64,000 nt of DNA from Heliocidaris erythrogramma (Eukaryota > Echinodermata > Echinoidea > Camarodonta > Echinometridae). The DNA is taken from contig CM046869.1 of assembly GCA_025617745.1 (NCBI GenBank), positions 20,659,848 through 20,723,847 of the forward strand, read 5' to 3'. The notes beneath the pieces are model-generated. The model worked only from the letters and a program-made list of their open reading frames with translations. It made no database searches and had not been told where the DNA came from. Position numbers and translations under genes: made by a program. Positions 31,101-45,400 of this stretch are shown here, one piece after another (the first letter of the stretch is position 1; each line of letters begins with the position of its first letter).

Positions 31101-34100
31101 TTCTTTAGGCGGAATGGCTTGCTCCAGTTCAGCCGCGAAGGAAACCCTTCGCAGGGCTCGAGCGTTCAGTCCAGCCGCAAAGGAAACCCTTCGCATGGCT
31201 CAAACGTTCAGCCCAATCGCAAAGGAAACCCTTCGCGGGGCTCAAACGTGCAGTCCAGCCGCAAAGGAAACCCTTCGCGGGACTCGAACATTCAGTCCAG
31301 CTGCGAAGGAAACCCTTCGCGTGGCTCGAACATTTTCATCCTTAACGGTTGAGGAGCAGCCAGCAAAACGGTCGCAATCACCTTCGACGGGAAGAAGCTC
31401 GCGTACGACGTACTCAAGTCCAACCCGGCTGGCGAAGGATGGCCGGCACTCGAGACGATCACCGTCACCGGCGACAGAGGGGCACTATCGGTCCCAATAT
31501 GCCAGTCCATCTCGGCAGTCGAAGGATGATCGTCATTATAGGCGATCTCCAAGAGACGAGTACTATCGCACGAAGTATGCAAGCCCGTCTCGTCGGGACC
31601 GGGACAACCGCCACCAAAGACGGTCACCCTCCAGGGGGGAATACTATCGGGCACCATATGGAAGCCCGTCCCGAAGGGAGAGAAGGCGGTCACCCCCTAG
31701 GGAGGAGTATCGTCGTGCGAGGCACGAAAGCCCGTCCCGACGGCAACAAGACGATCGCTACAGACGGCGATCGCCCTCTAGGGAGCGATACTATCGCCCC
31801 GGGTACGATAGCCCATATCGGCAGGATAGGGACCGTTACTGTAGGCGAAGATCACCATCACTCGTTAGGGAGGGGTACCATCGGCAAAGGTATGCCAGCC
31901 CTTCCCGGCGGGTGAGTGACGATCATTATGACGGGTGCAACCGCCGTGAAGGTCCACCCCGACGATCGCCAAGAAGGAACGATAGTCCGCCCTACCTCGA
32001 CCGATATGAGCATGACCGTTCATTCCGACTGGAGAATAGGCATACGAGTCCTTACCGAGGATCGAGGGTGTCGCCTCGCCGCGAGTGGAATGGCCGTGGC
32101 GATAGAGAACGAGAGCCTCAACATCGGCAGCGAAGCGCTTTTGTTTTGCCGCCGCCTGTTACGAGGACCCGGGCTTCTCCTCGGACCTCTCCTCCTAGGA
32201 ACGCTAGGAACCGGGCGTCCCCTCGGACCTCTCCTCCTAGGAACGCTAGGAGGGACGGTATGCCACCCCACCACTCTAACCCACCCCGAACAATCACGTT
32301 CGACGGTCGGGGGAGTTGGCAAGCTTTCTTTGCCAAGTTTAGCTCCTATGCTGATGAACATAGATGGGACTCCAGACAACGGAAGAACTATTTGTGCTGG
32401 TGTCTCGAGGGAAAGGCGAGTGAGCACTACGCTCTTCTTCTAGAACGTGAACCGGGCTTGGAATATTTTGACCTGGTTCACAAGTTAGAGAAGCGTTTTG
32501 CCCTCAAAGAATTACCGGAAGTTTCGCAAATGCATTTTGCATATGCGAAACAGTCCGCCGAGGAGTCTTGTTTCGATTGGGCCGATCGTCTCAGGACTCT
32601 AGCCACCAACGCCTTCCCCGACCTGCCAGACACTCATGTTGAAAAACAAGTTGTCCTTAGGTTCTGTCAGGGATGCCTCGACAAAGAGGCTGGCCAATAT
32701 GCCATCAACTCTAGGCCAAAGACACTGGAGGAGGGAATTGACCTGGTCAGGTGGTACCAACATACTTGTCGGGCGATTTTCGGAAAGCCGAAAAAGGAAG
32801 TAAGACAAGTAGCCCTTCCGAACGCATGCAACCACGAATCAAGCGTTAGGAAGATTGGTACAATGCCATCAACCGAACAACTCCCCTCCAGTTCAGACCG
32901 GTTGGAGAAAGAGCTTTCTCATCTGGAAGGAAGAGTAAATTCTATTAACACCAGAATTGACTCAATCCAGGACAACTTCTCAAAAAAGTTGGACTCGCTC
33001 CACGATGATGTAGGATCTCTCAAGACCTTAGTTCAAGGTCTTGCAGTGTCGACTCTGAGAGCCAATTCTCCCCGAAGGCCTAGGTCCCCAGGCCGGGACA
33101 ACTCATGTTTCGAGTGTGGCCGCACTGGACATTTTAAGAGAGACTGTCCAGACTTAAAGCCTGGAAAGTCGGTATCTTTCGTAGGCGAGGAGGGAAACAG
33201 CAGTGGATCGGAGAACGGGGCCCAGCCCCGATCCATGTAAGCTTGGGCCAACAAAATTCCCCCGGCGCAACGAAAGACACGTGTCTCACTAGAAATGTCT
33301 GTGCGGAATCGGATGGTGCCAATCAGGGTGAGTGTACCCCCCTGAGTGAGTCTGATCCCAACGCCTCCGCAGGCGAAAGGGATGCAGAGTTCGCTATGAA
33401 GGGTGCGGGTAACGTCGCCATAACTGCCTCTCCCAAGTCCTACCTGGAGACTGAGGTGAACTTCAGTCTTCCGAGGACTCCCTCCACTCCCAAGGAGAGC
33501 GAGGACGGGCAGCCAGACATGGTCGCCACAGGGGCAAGTCATCCCCCACCGCCATCAACATGTCCATGGCTTCTCCCTCCTTGGCCGCCACCGAACACGG
33601 AAACGATTGAAAGAGAATCGCCGCCTGATGGTGAAGGTGTTGATGGAAATTTGCCAAGCGACGAGGTAATTGTTTGCAGGCTTAAGTCTTCATCAATGTT
33701 AACTGTCACCATCGGCATTGGCGATAAATTACTCAGAGCGGTTGTAGATACAGCTGTAGAAGGCACAATCTTGTCGGATCGAATTTTTGCCTCTCTTCAT
33801 CCAAAGCCTCCTATAGTTAAGAGGGTAACCTTACTTACTGCAGGTCGCAATATGAAGATGAGTGGCATGATTGTTGGTCCGGTAACAATGACATTGGGGG
33901 AACAAGATTTCAATGAAATCATATACGTGGCCCCAATCGATGATGATATGTTGTTGGGAGTTGAATTTCTTCAGAAACACAACGCCCGCATCAACATACC
34001 GGAATCAACATTATGCCTGCAAGGTGAAGACATACCCATGGTCTCGGGAGGAACAACACACACCTTGGTGGCTCACGTCTTTGTGCGGGACACCGTGCTT

Positions 34101-37100
34101 ATACCTCCACGGTGTGTCAAACGAGTCGGGTGCTTCATTAAACCCCGACTTGAGCAGTTCCTTTTTGAGCCAAACTCAGACTTAACAGGGCTGGTCCCTC
34201 GTACTCTTCATGAGTATGAAGACACAATTGAATTGCTTGTTTTGAACCCTACAGATCGAAATATCCGTTGGAAACGAGACCAAATTATTGGTGAGGCCCT
34301 AGAATTCATGGCCATTGAACCAGTGTCCAACGCCACGGATAATTTCTCCGTAGGGGGCGCAAAGGCGCGACAAGTGAGTTTGCCGGCCGAGCTGCCATCC
34401 TATTTACAAGATCTATGGGCCAGGTCGACTGAACACTTGTTACCAAAGCAGCAAGAAGAGCTGAGGGCCTTACTTTTTGAGTTTGAGGGAGTCTTCGCCA
34501 AGGACGAATTCGATCTTGGCAACTTCACTGACATGGTCCATCAAATTGACACGGGTGATGCTACGCCCATCAAACAGAAGATGAGGCGTACGCCCCTCAA
34601 TTTTGGAGACAGATTCCCCCTACCTCCGAGTACATCCAGAAATGGAATATAGCACGCCCGACTACCTTGGGGATGTTGGATGGGAGGTGGCGGGGATCCG
34701 GGGGATTGCTCTCCCTGACCTCATGGAGGCTACCCTCGCAAACGGGCTCCGCCTGTATGGGGCGTAAGGCATAAATACCCTCCGCGGCCCTCAACAAATT
34801 ATTTTATAATTTTGGTAGATTTTGTTATTAGTATTTAAGTTTTGATAACAAATCTATCTTACTGGAAGTTCACCGGATTCTTTGCGGCCCATTCGAGACC
34901 ACAAACAAGTTGGCGTCCTGCTGCCTGTGCTTGAGTGACCTAGGGTTATACCCGAACGCCTGAGGTAACGCACCACCCTGGGCTGGTAAGATAGCACCTA
35001 GAAAGGGCAGCAGGAGACGCGAAACACCAGTTTGTGAGAATGGTGTATATTTTTGTTATGAGGGCTACGCAGACATGCCTGAGCAAGACTCATGGAACGC
35101 TGAGCGGCTCGAACGCCCCATACCGGCATTGGTAACTGGCAAGAGGGCAGGGTGTTACAGATTTGATGTTATTTTCGTCTTATAAGTTTATAACCTTCAT
35201 GATACATGTCCGAGATTTGGACACGACAGTCTTAAATCAGACTTGGTTTTATTTCAGTTTTATAACCTTAAATGTATATGTCCGAGATTTGGACAAGAAA
35301 ATGTTAAATCTTTTGTGACACCCTGGGGAAATTAGTTGGATTGGCTCGTGGAACGCAGAGCCAATGATTATTGTTTGTTTTGGTGTGTTTTATGACTGTA
35401 ATACTCTCTATTCATGTAAAATTGATGATATATATATTGAAAATAATGTTTGTATATCTTTATGTATATGTATGTATTCCATTAAAGGGGTAACATCAGG
35501 CCCAAACAATTTAGGGGAGAGTAGTGTTGTGACAGGCTTCCCTGCCACAATATATGAATTATGTACCTTTTGGCTTGCCATAAAGGTTGCCATAAACGTT
35601 GGCTAGCCATAGGCATGGTCTGGACAATAATGAGATGTGGGGTGCAGCCGTGCGTGCGCTGTGGTTACATAACTCCATCGCACGCACGGCAACTTTATAC
35701 TGTATACATAAAGCGGGGTTACAGGGAGACACCCGCGGGTCACGGGACTGGGGAAGCGCGGGAATAGGGCGTATAAATAGAGTCGGCAGAACAATAGACG
35801 AGGGATTTCTTGGAAGCAGAACCGTGAGAGCATCGTCTACCAGCGTCTACTAGCGTCTACCAGCAGAGCCTCTGGACCGCTGGACTACGCTGGAGTACGC
35901 TGGCTACGATGAACTCCGGGACTGCTAGAGAAGCACAACAGGTCAGTCTTTTCACCTCTTGTGCCAATGTTTAATGCCAATGTTTTATTGCTGTTGTGGT
36001 ATTATGTCAATCCTCCTCCAAAGTGAATTGGTCATTCGGCCACCATAAAGGCCGGTTCACTGTAGTACCATGCTTTTAAATGATACCTTGATGGCATCCA
36101 TCCGTACATGCTTTACCGAGCAGCAGCATTTTGAAAATGACATGCATAAAAACTCAGTTGTGCCGGATTTTGGTAAAACCGTGAAAACATTAGGATCACA
36201 TGCGAACAAGACCCAAATGTAACATGACTTTTAAAACCCTGTAAAAATCTGTTTCTTTCAATAATGATAGAGGGCAAGGATAATGCCCTCATCATAAAAT
36301 AAAGGATGGTGAAAGTATTGTCGATGTTTAGGTAAAGAAAGGGCGTGTTTTGTACTGGTTTTGTATTGAAATGGTACCTGCAGTGGAAATAAAAGGCAAT
36401 TGTTTGCATTTTTCTGAACTGAAGTTTCTTACAAGAACAAATTGGACAGAAAGGTGATATTTTTTCATAGTACATGTATGTAAGTGCAACTTTCCATTGT
36501 CATCAAATGGAAATACAAGGTAGAAAGGGCACACAAGGCCGACAAAATATTAAGATTATGGCAATTTCCCACCTCAGGAGGGGCACCTTTTCCATCACAC
36601 GAAGGGCACTTTTTCATCTTTTGAGGGATATTGATTGATTTTGGAAATTTTGGGGGTGTATGCCCCTGTCACCCCTGGAAATTGGTATTGGCCCTTGTTT
36701 TATGAATTTCTGATTGAATGCATGCCATCACTCATATGCTTTTGCACAGAGTTAACGCCCTTCTGGCTCTCAACAGACGATATACTCTTTACAAGGATTG
36801 ATGGAGTAAAGAATAGTTTCGAACAACTTATGCTTGTTATTTGCTGAAATATGTTCATATAAATAATAAGAAGGGTACCTAGGGAAAAAAAGAAAGAATA
36901 TTTAGTCATGCAGTCTGGTGTAATAACAGCTGTACATGGACATTTGTACTTTCCTTTTATTATGACATATGTTTTGACGAATATGACAGAATTTATATCC
37001 AGATACCACTCTCACATATAAGGAATGATGAATGGTTGATGGTGTGTTCAAAAGACTACTCTCCCCAGTTTAAAATTTAAATCATTCATAATAATGATAA

Positions 37101-39409
37101 TAATAATAATAATAATATAAATTTCTAAAGCACACTTTCTTATGCAAATGTCACTAAAGGCACTACAATACTGGATTTAACAAAATAGAATTAACATAGA
37201 TATGCTACATGAACAGTCAAAGCTTAAAAGAACAAGAAAAATTAATTAAATACACATGTATACAAAAAGGACAATTAATAAATATCTGTGAACAGAAACT
37301 GTTAAAGTTTGATTGAAAAAGCTTCTGTACTACATTGTATGAATGTTTCTAAAGCTACAGGAAACATGTACATGGAGCTTGTTCCACAGAAGTGGTGCCA
37401 TTAAATCTACATTAAAACTGTAGGAAAAAGCAGTTGAGTAATTTCCGTAAAATCCATGTTATGTACAGATATTTTGACCTCCATTACCTCACATTACAAT
37501 ATGACTACATGTATACAGATTACATTTTAACAAGTGAATAAACAAAATGAAAATAATATGAAATGATAGTATTCATTAAAAAAGACGATAAAAAGATGAT
37601 AATCCCCCAGTAGTGGAAATAGACATGTACATGCAAAAAACATGTATATTCAAACAGTGTACTAATTTGTCAATTGTTCATGATATAGAGTCAGATCTTA
37701 ATTCAGTAAATTGTGGGTTAAAAGTACTGCATTTTCATGATAGATCGATATCTCACAAAACGGTGTTTGAGGAGCCGTGTTCCATAACTTCCAATCCAAT
37801 TTGCAGCACTGGATTTGTTTGCAGGCAATCAATCAGTGTCCTCAACTCAGCATCAATCTTCACAGTCTTGTAGGGTTGTGAAATGTAAAGATATACATGT
37901 AGATCTTAAGCCCATTCTAAGATTGAATTAGTATGAGTAATACCAGTAAGCCTAATTTAATTTGGTAAGGTTACATGTAAATATGCTATATATGGTATGA
38001 TACAAGTGGTCTACAATTAGGTACATGTAGTTGTTAACATACTGTATTGGTAGAAATACAATTGCATAGTTGAAATACATTGCAGCTTGTTGGAAATAGC
38101 CTGTTGATGGAGTGAATATTGACAGAACAATGTACTAAATTTGGAAACTGCAAGTCTGCAATGATTTATAGTTTATAAGTTGTGCATTTACCGGTACCCA
38201 CCAATGAGTCTCTCTAACAATAAAGAAATGAATGACAGTTTACAAGATAATTTATATCACAACATTAAGGATTTATTTTTCAATTTTAACATGAATTTAC
38301 TTACATGTAACCTCATGTCAAGCTGAAAATTAATGTTTCTGAGAAATACATGTATGTATATAACATGATGTTGACTTGTATTTTAATATATTTGATGAAA
38401 TATAGACAATCTTATCTGTGTTCAATTTCTTAAAAATGGAAGAGAACAGACAGACAGATATATGTAAAAGTATGAATGAGAATTTTAAAGTTGTAGAAAA
38501 CAGAATTTGGATGATATCATGACAAATTGAAAGAGAACAAAGTTGATAATAGAAAAAGATGGACAAAAGAGATAATAAAAACATGCTAAGAATTTATTGT
38601 GTTTAGGAGGAAGGGGAGGGTGAAAACTAAGGGGATTCAAAGTATATATGTAGTTATCTTTGTAGAGAAGAAATGGGAAAATATGCAGAAAGAAAGAAAA
38701 GGATGAAAATAAAACTGGGGTCAAAGGAGGCTACATGTAGATTAAAGGGCAATTTAGCTCTGGAAAGCTCTCACGAAACCTCTCCCAGTCGGGATATGAA
38801 TCTAAAATTGTATCAATGAGGAAATCTCAGCTAAACAAAAATTATTTTGCCTCCAAACAGTGTAGATCAATAGAATAAAACTTGATTAATGGTGCCATTT
38901 CCTTCACAATAGCCCAGTTTAAAAAAGACATTCAGAAATTTTGATGTTTTTGGAATGGTTTGATAAATTGATCAAACTCAAGTAACATTTCTAAGTCTTC
39001 TGACTTCACCTTCACCTGTTAAAATGATTTAAACCAGTTGATCTACATACAGTCGTTTGTTTGATAAAATGAAGGGGGGATGGAAACATAGAGATGAGGA
39101 AATAAAGTCTAAACAGTGTGAAATGAAGCATAACATAACAGAACAGATGACCATTAAAAGTGGAGTAAAAAGAAAAGAAAAAGATATTTCTGAAGAAAGG
39201 AGAATCAGTTGCATGTTTAGGGGAGGGGGCAAACTGTCCTGTACCCCCTCCCTTTAGAACCAGTTCACAAAAGAAAAAAATGTGCCCCCCCCCCCTATTT
39301 TAAATTAGCACCTGAAAAACAAATAATAATAATCATTATCATCTTGTTTCTTCTTCTTTTTTTAATTTATTTATTTTTGAAAAATTATTTTTAATTAATT
39401 TATTTTATT

Positions 39410-39440
<31 letters not shown>

Positions 39441-42400
39441 TTTTTTATTTTTTTTTTTGGGGGGGGGGGTGGTTCCCCCTTTTATTAAAAGTTTGTGAAA
39501 ACCTGGATGCGCCCCTGATGACGTGTATGAATTTCCTGCTTCTTCCATTCTAAGAATTCAATTAATGGTGGTTTATTCTTGACTCGCTGAAGTTTGAAGG
39601 TTGAAATATATCCCCTTCCAAGGATCCATTGAATTCACACAGTTTTACCTGATCCTCTACTAAGTATGCATACCATGAATGAAAAGTGAACAATGCCAAG
39701 AATTGTGTACTGCCACCAGTCCACAAGTAAACACATTTCTCATTTTACAGTTTACAGACAGGTAGAATTCAAGTAGAGATTGTATAGACGAGAAGTGGAG
39801 AGAGAGAGAGAGAGAGAAGTAACAAAGGAAGACCACCTTTATACGAGTTCTGCAGAAGGAGGCCCTGTATGTAAATTCAAAGCCCGTTTCACTGAAGCCA
39901 AATGTCAAAAGAAGGGTATTTCTTTCAGTATAAAAATGCAATGATTGCTTCATTTTGCACAGTAGAGAATAGTGAACTTCCTGAGAAAGAACTTATTGTA
40001 CTTGAACTCAATATATCTGCATCTTGAATACAATAAACATGTATTGTAATTGCTATACAATAATGTGAAAATAGCATTAACCACATCATATCATACACAC
40101 GTTTCGTAGATATACATCTACACAATTTGTATTTATGTTGAACAAGTCTTGTACCTCAGAAAAAGAGAGATTGCACTCAGGAAAGTTAGGAAGGAAAGTA
40201 CATGTATATTGAAGAAAGAGTCCAAGATTGGGCTGAAGGAAGGGTTATTTTCAAATTTGCTCATGCGGGGGGCCGTCCTGTGGAACGCTCTTCCTAATAC
40301 TATCAAAAATTCAAATTCTTTGAGCTCCTTCAAGGGCAACCTAAAGACATATTTATTCAATGGTGCTTATTGAACACAGACATCTCACTTTTTGTCTCGT
40401 CAACTTCTTTTCAATTCATTGCTCTGAAGCACCTTGAGCATTTAACTAAAATGGATAATGGCGCTTTAGAAATACCATGTATTATTATTTATTATTATAA
40501 AAAAAGGGAAAATTAGGGTTTTTCCCTGTACATCTTCATTTGTAGATGAGTTTTTACATTGATCACTCCTATAATCACTACAGCAAGTTACATGTACATT
40601 GTACATATAAAACACAACCAAAACAAAAATGTAACATAAAAAAAATGTCTGAGAATAAAGACTACAATGCATCCTTCATACCTCAAGCCACGTGTGCGCC
40701 GTTACCATAGCAACGTGTGACTCATAAAAGGAGACAACACTTTCAGCTACAGTGTAGCTTGGGGTAGTAAGCTCGCTCACACAGATTGTGTTTACGCGCC
40801 TGCCTGCTACATGTATACACCAAGCAGTCGGTATTGTCTGTCCAGTTTAAATTATTGCTAGGTCCTTGATTATTAGCTTTTTCTGCGTACAATGGGAAAT
40901 GGTCCTTGATGCCCAGGAGTCAGAGAAATTGAATTTAATGAAAATTTGAAGTGGCAAATGTATGATTGAATCAATTTGGTAGGCAGTCTATTGCTTTGTT
41001 TGACATAAAGTAGATAAGAATGATTATTGGGTATATTACAAGTAGGTAGGCATCTATAAGTAGAGGATTGCATTAACAAATTTGGAAATTGTTTTTCTTT
41101 GTCTTGATTTGTTTATTAATTCAGACCTAAATGATATGAAGTAAGCTATTTTTGTAAATTTATCATAATTACATGAACAATGTATATGTAGATAAAAAAT
41201 CTCTAATTTTAGACAATTAGATTTTTGTTCTGACCCATTCATAGAGGCATGCATGTATTAATCATATGAACCAATCTAAATGTACTAAGTGTTTGTATGT
41301 ATTGATATTCTTAAGAAATTGAAAATATGGATTAAAAATATATTTATTCTTGATTTTGTAGTTTTTTTAATGTTCACAAAACAACAAACAGACTGTATAT
41401 ATGCAGCATGCATTTCTAAATTCAGAATTACATGTGCACTGATGTGTTCTTGCACTAAAAACATTTATTACTTTGTACATTTTGTAGGCTTCACAAGTTG
41501 AGTTGTAAAGAAAGATATACATGTGTGCACAAAGTAAAATTTGGAAAAGAAGATATCCAGTCAACATTTTAAAAGAATATACTCCCTTATAGTCATGTTA
41601 CTTGTATGTAGATATATCTACATATCATTTTGAAATTATTCATTATACTGTACATGTAAATCACCACATACATGTGTTTCCCCCTTTTTTTCAATACTAG
41701 AACCTTTTCCTTCAAACTTTCAGTGATTCCCCCCCCCCCCCCCGAATTTTAAGACAAATGCACAAACTAGAAATTCTAAATGCTATTAGTGCCTTTATCA
41801 CTATTCTTCCCCTGATTCATTTTAAAATTGGATCATACAGAAAACACCCTGCCTACATACAATACAATACAATACAATACAATACAATACAATACAATAC
41901 AATACAATAAGCATTTAGTACGCCCTTCCCATAAGGCTCGGAGCGTTTACAAAATATTTAAATTATAGAACACATTATAATTTGTATATAAACACAAATC
42001 AGAAAACTCTTCAATCGTCCATTAATAGCCTGTTCTTGATATTCATGTTAGTTGAATTTGATACTTAGTACTCTGTACATATAGGCCTGTGATTTCACCG
42101 TTATAGTGAAACACTCTCTAGAAAAGTGGATCAGACATTTTAAAAAAAATCTGATTTACAGTACATGTAGTATTTTGTAGGTCTATTGTATGACTGTACA
42201 CTCAGAGATGAAAACCTTATTTGTTTTCATCAGAAAAGTGGATCAGACTTTAAAAACATATCCATGTACATCCATTTATAATCTATTAAAGTCAAGACCA
42301 CTCATCCCAAAGATGTCATCTGAGTTGTGTAAACATTTCATCAAAAGAAGATCAATACTAGTAGCATCTGGTGTGACTGATTCGATTCAGCTCTCATTTT

Positions 42401-45400
42401 CTCCTTCCTACAACATGTTGTCTGTGTAGACTACCCCAACTAACCCAGGCTTAATTGTGATATAACTTGTACAAGTCAGTCCAGGGGTAGTTCAGGATTT
42501 TGTAAAAGAGGGGGCACAGTGCTGTAAATATACACAATAAAGGGGTCATTTTTGTTTTTATTGTGTACTTATGTTACACCAGTTGGGTTTCAAAGGGGGG
42601 GGGGGCATGGGCCTGTTTTCCCCCTCTGTAGATCCACCACTGAGTCAGTCCCTATTATTGTAAAGTCCTTTTGTCATGCAAACTGGGCTTTTATGGTTCA
42701 TGACTTCTTTACCCTTGCATTCCTCCTTTCAAGTCTGGACCCCCATTGGGAATAAATCAATAGTTGGTGGTATAAAAGAGGACAAAGGAAAGTTGGCTGT
42801 ACAAAACACGGTAGTTAAATAATGAGACTTTTGTTCAGCTCAGTGTTGAGTAAGCTTGGTACATGTATATGTGGACAATGTATACTGCCTGTAAATACAC
42901 AATTGCATGAAACATTCAGGATATAATGTGCATAGATAGACCAAAAATAATTGTGATATTCTGTGTAAAGAACCTGTGATGCATGCATGAACACATGTAG
43001 ACATTGTAGCTTAAATGATTGACATGGTAGAACTACATGTAGAACTACATGTACATGCGAAGTACATGTTATTATCAAAATATCAAATGTTGTTGGACAA
43101 TCTTTTTGAATGACTCAACTGCAGGTGTTCCAAACATTTGTATTTCAAATAGTTCAAATTTTTTGTTGTTCTCATTATCCCTTTCTCAAATCAAATGTTA
43201 TTTTGATTTCTAGGGAATAATGGAAAATAAGATTTCAGGTGTACATGTATGAATATATTCTTATGCTAAATATATTCTTATGCTAAATATATATTGAAGG
43301 TTAAATTTCTTATTTCTTCTTCAAATATCATTATTGTGCATGGAGCTTTCTATGTCAGACAGTCTTTGAAAGGATTATAATTGTACTGTTTTGATGAAAA
43401 AATCTTGAAAAATCTGGAAAAAAAATCTTGTTGAATGGAGTTGGCTGCAGCACAACCTCCATGTACAGGATTAATTATAACAATACCACAATATTTAATA
43501 CCATTTTGGTACATAGATTTGCATACATGTACATGTACATTTATCTGTATATTACAGTGTATATTTTAATTGATATGGATTTACATGTAGGGCACTTTAT
43601 TTCTTTGGCTTGTAGTATGAATAAGTGAATACCCAAAAGCAAACATCATTTCCTTTCATGGGGCTGAATCATAAATGAAGGTAATCACTTAATTGGGAAA
43701 ATAATAACTATTACCAGGGTACGTCTAGCAAGCTTATCATCAATGGGGCAATTAAGCCCATCAATTAGCTAATGATCACCCCTGGCCTTATTAACCAGTA
43801 AGAACTAATTCCTAATGGAGGACATTAATTACCATGACAGCAAGTTTTCATCCTCTCTGCATCACATGTATTGCTTGTAATTTTGTAGTACAATGACATT
43901 TGTATCACTGCTTGCAGAATTCTATTGCGGGGGGGGGGGGGGGGGGGGGGGGGGGGATTCCAGCCCATGCCCCCCCCCCCCTCCTTGAAAGGAAAGTGTA
44001 CATTGTGCCCCCACCCCCTTTCAAAACTTTTGAAACTTATTTTTGATTTTGATTACTTTTACTGGATCACTTTTCAAGCCTAAGGAAAGTGTTCATGAAA
44101 TTATACATGTAGTACAAGTACATTTAGTACATCTTCAGAACGACATGTACTATCTCTCTGCTTTTAATACCAGAATAGAAGTACATGTATATTAATACCA
44201 GAATAGAAGTACATGTATATAGTATATAGGAGGTGAAATTCTATAAATTTGCTTTTTAATTTGCTTTTTAATTTGCTTCTAATTACCAGTATACTGAAAA
44301 CTATGATTATGATCACAATCTTTAAACACATTTTAAAAATTCTCATTTTGCTTTTCAGTTTGTTTCTATCTCTTCTTAAAGCTATGATTTCTGATCACAA
44401 TTTTTAAACACATTAAATTTTTTTTCTTATCTTCAGATTTTAAAGATAGTCAACAAGCTGGTCCTGTACGTGAAGAGTGTTGGGCGAGTCCCTGGCTCCT
44501 TCTTCTCGCACCAGACCTACACATGGGTGAACCCCCAGGGGCGCAGCGTGTCCCCTCCACCGGACATCGACCCCCTCGGTGGTAGGATGTTGAATGATAC
44601 CCAGAACAGGAAAAGCAGTCTCAACCTCCTCAAGAATGGCGATGAGAAGAAGGTATGGAAAAAAACTGAGAGGAGAGAAGGAAAAATTTCAGTTCAATTC
44701 ATTTGTTTTTTTTTAGTTTAAGTTCTGATATTTTGAATTGAACTGAAGATGTTATCATTACAATGAATATATAAGGGTAGTGGGTACTTTTCTATCTCTA
44801 AAAAGATCCAGTACAGCCGTGTAAATTCTGGAAATTTGGAAAATTTCCAAAAGAGTTCTGGGGAAAAAGATGTGATAGAAAAAATGTATATTATGCAAGT
44901 AATAGGCCAACATGTGCAGTGATTAAAAAAGGGAATGTGATGAAACAGCCATGACTTTTAAATGTCAGGTTAAACATGTGTATTCTGTGTATCTGCTATT
45001 TAAAAACCCCTGAAAATCAATATTGAGTCACAAGAATATGATTATAATCAATGCTTGTGTATTTGCTGAGCAGGATTTGTGTAACAGATGTTTTCAAGAT
45101 GATCTCTCAAGTAAAGACATTAACCCTTTCATTGCTTGTGCAATATATATTTGGTACTTTTCTTGCTATTACATCATCTACATGTAGAGTGTTTTCCTTC
45201 TTACGCTTGAGTAACATGATTTCAACCGAAGGCATACATGTACATATACATGTTGGTGGCAGCTAGATCAGACATTCTCTGGCTTCATTTAAGTGGGCAC
45301 AGCTCAAAAAAAATCTGTGACAAGCAACAACAAAAAAAAGAAATAATGATAATAAGATACATGTAGTAAAATCGAAAAATAAAAGATAAAAAGGTTTAAA

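Larger units (their letters stand above)
29251..36064 (+). mobile_element. Ty3/gypsy-like LTR retrotransposon lacking RT, RNase H and integrase
   Basis: 6814 bp in WHRN intron 1, same strand as the host gene. LTRs are 29251-29789 and 35525-36064, and AGTAC flanks both sides (29246-29250; 36064-36068, one base overlapping the LTR end as drawn). Order: 5' LTR, PBS-like TTGGCGACGAGGATGGG directly after it, a roughly 950 nt AT-rich leader, gag (30739-33240), a -1 frame protease region (to 34652), a non-coding stretch, a polypurine tract AGGGGAGAG (35513-35521), 3' LTR. Only two LTR differences are visible, so insertion is recent. The missing enzymes mean it must have moved with another element's proteins. 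Best described as a non-autonomous gag-bearing element. Confidence 0.9.
36065..44300. other. Remainder of WHRN intron 1
   Basis: No exon seen. It contains a hairpin-repeat half copy (36748-36782), a probable antisense LINE-type tail starting in ATT repeats (37085-37480), a GA tract (39796-39820), a TTTA tract (39405-39442), a LINE 3' remnant (40138-40495), an ACAAT microsatellite (41856-41908) and long G and C runs (43929-43982). TACATGTA-like palindromes are very frequent. Confidence 0.7.

Noticed and set aside
31292..32443. Several 130-190 codon frames overlapping gag on both strands
   Set aside because: They are shadows of the repetitive Arg/Ser-rich gag region; the gag frame alone carries recognisable domains.
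40149..40373. Host gene encoding a 74-residue protein
   Set aside because: It is the C-terminal end of a LINE reverse transcriptase followed by the LINE tail.
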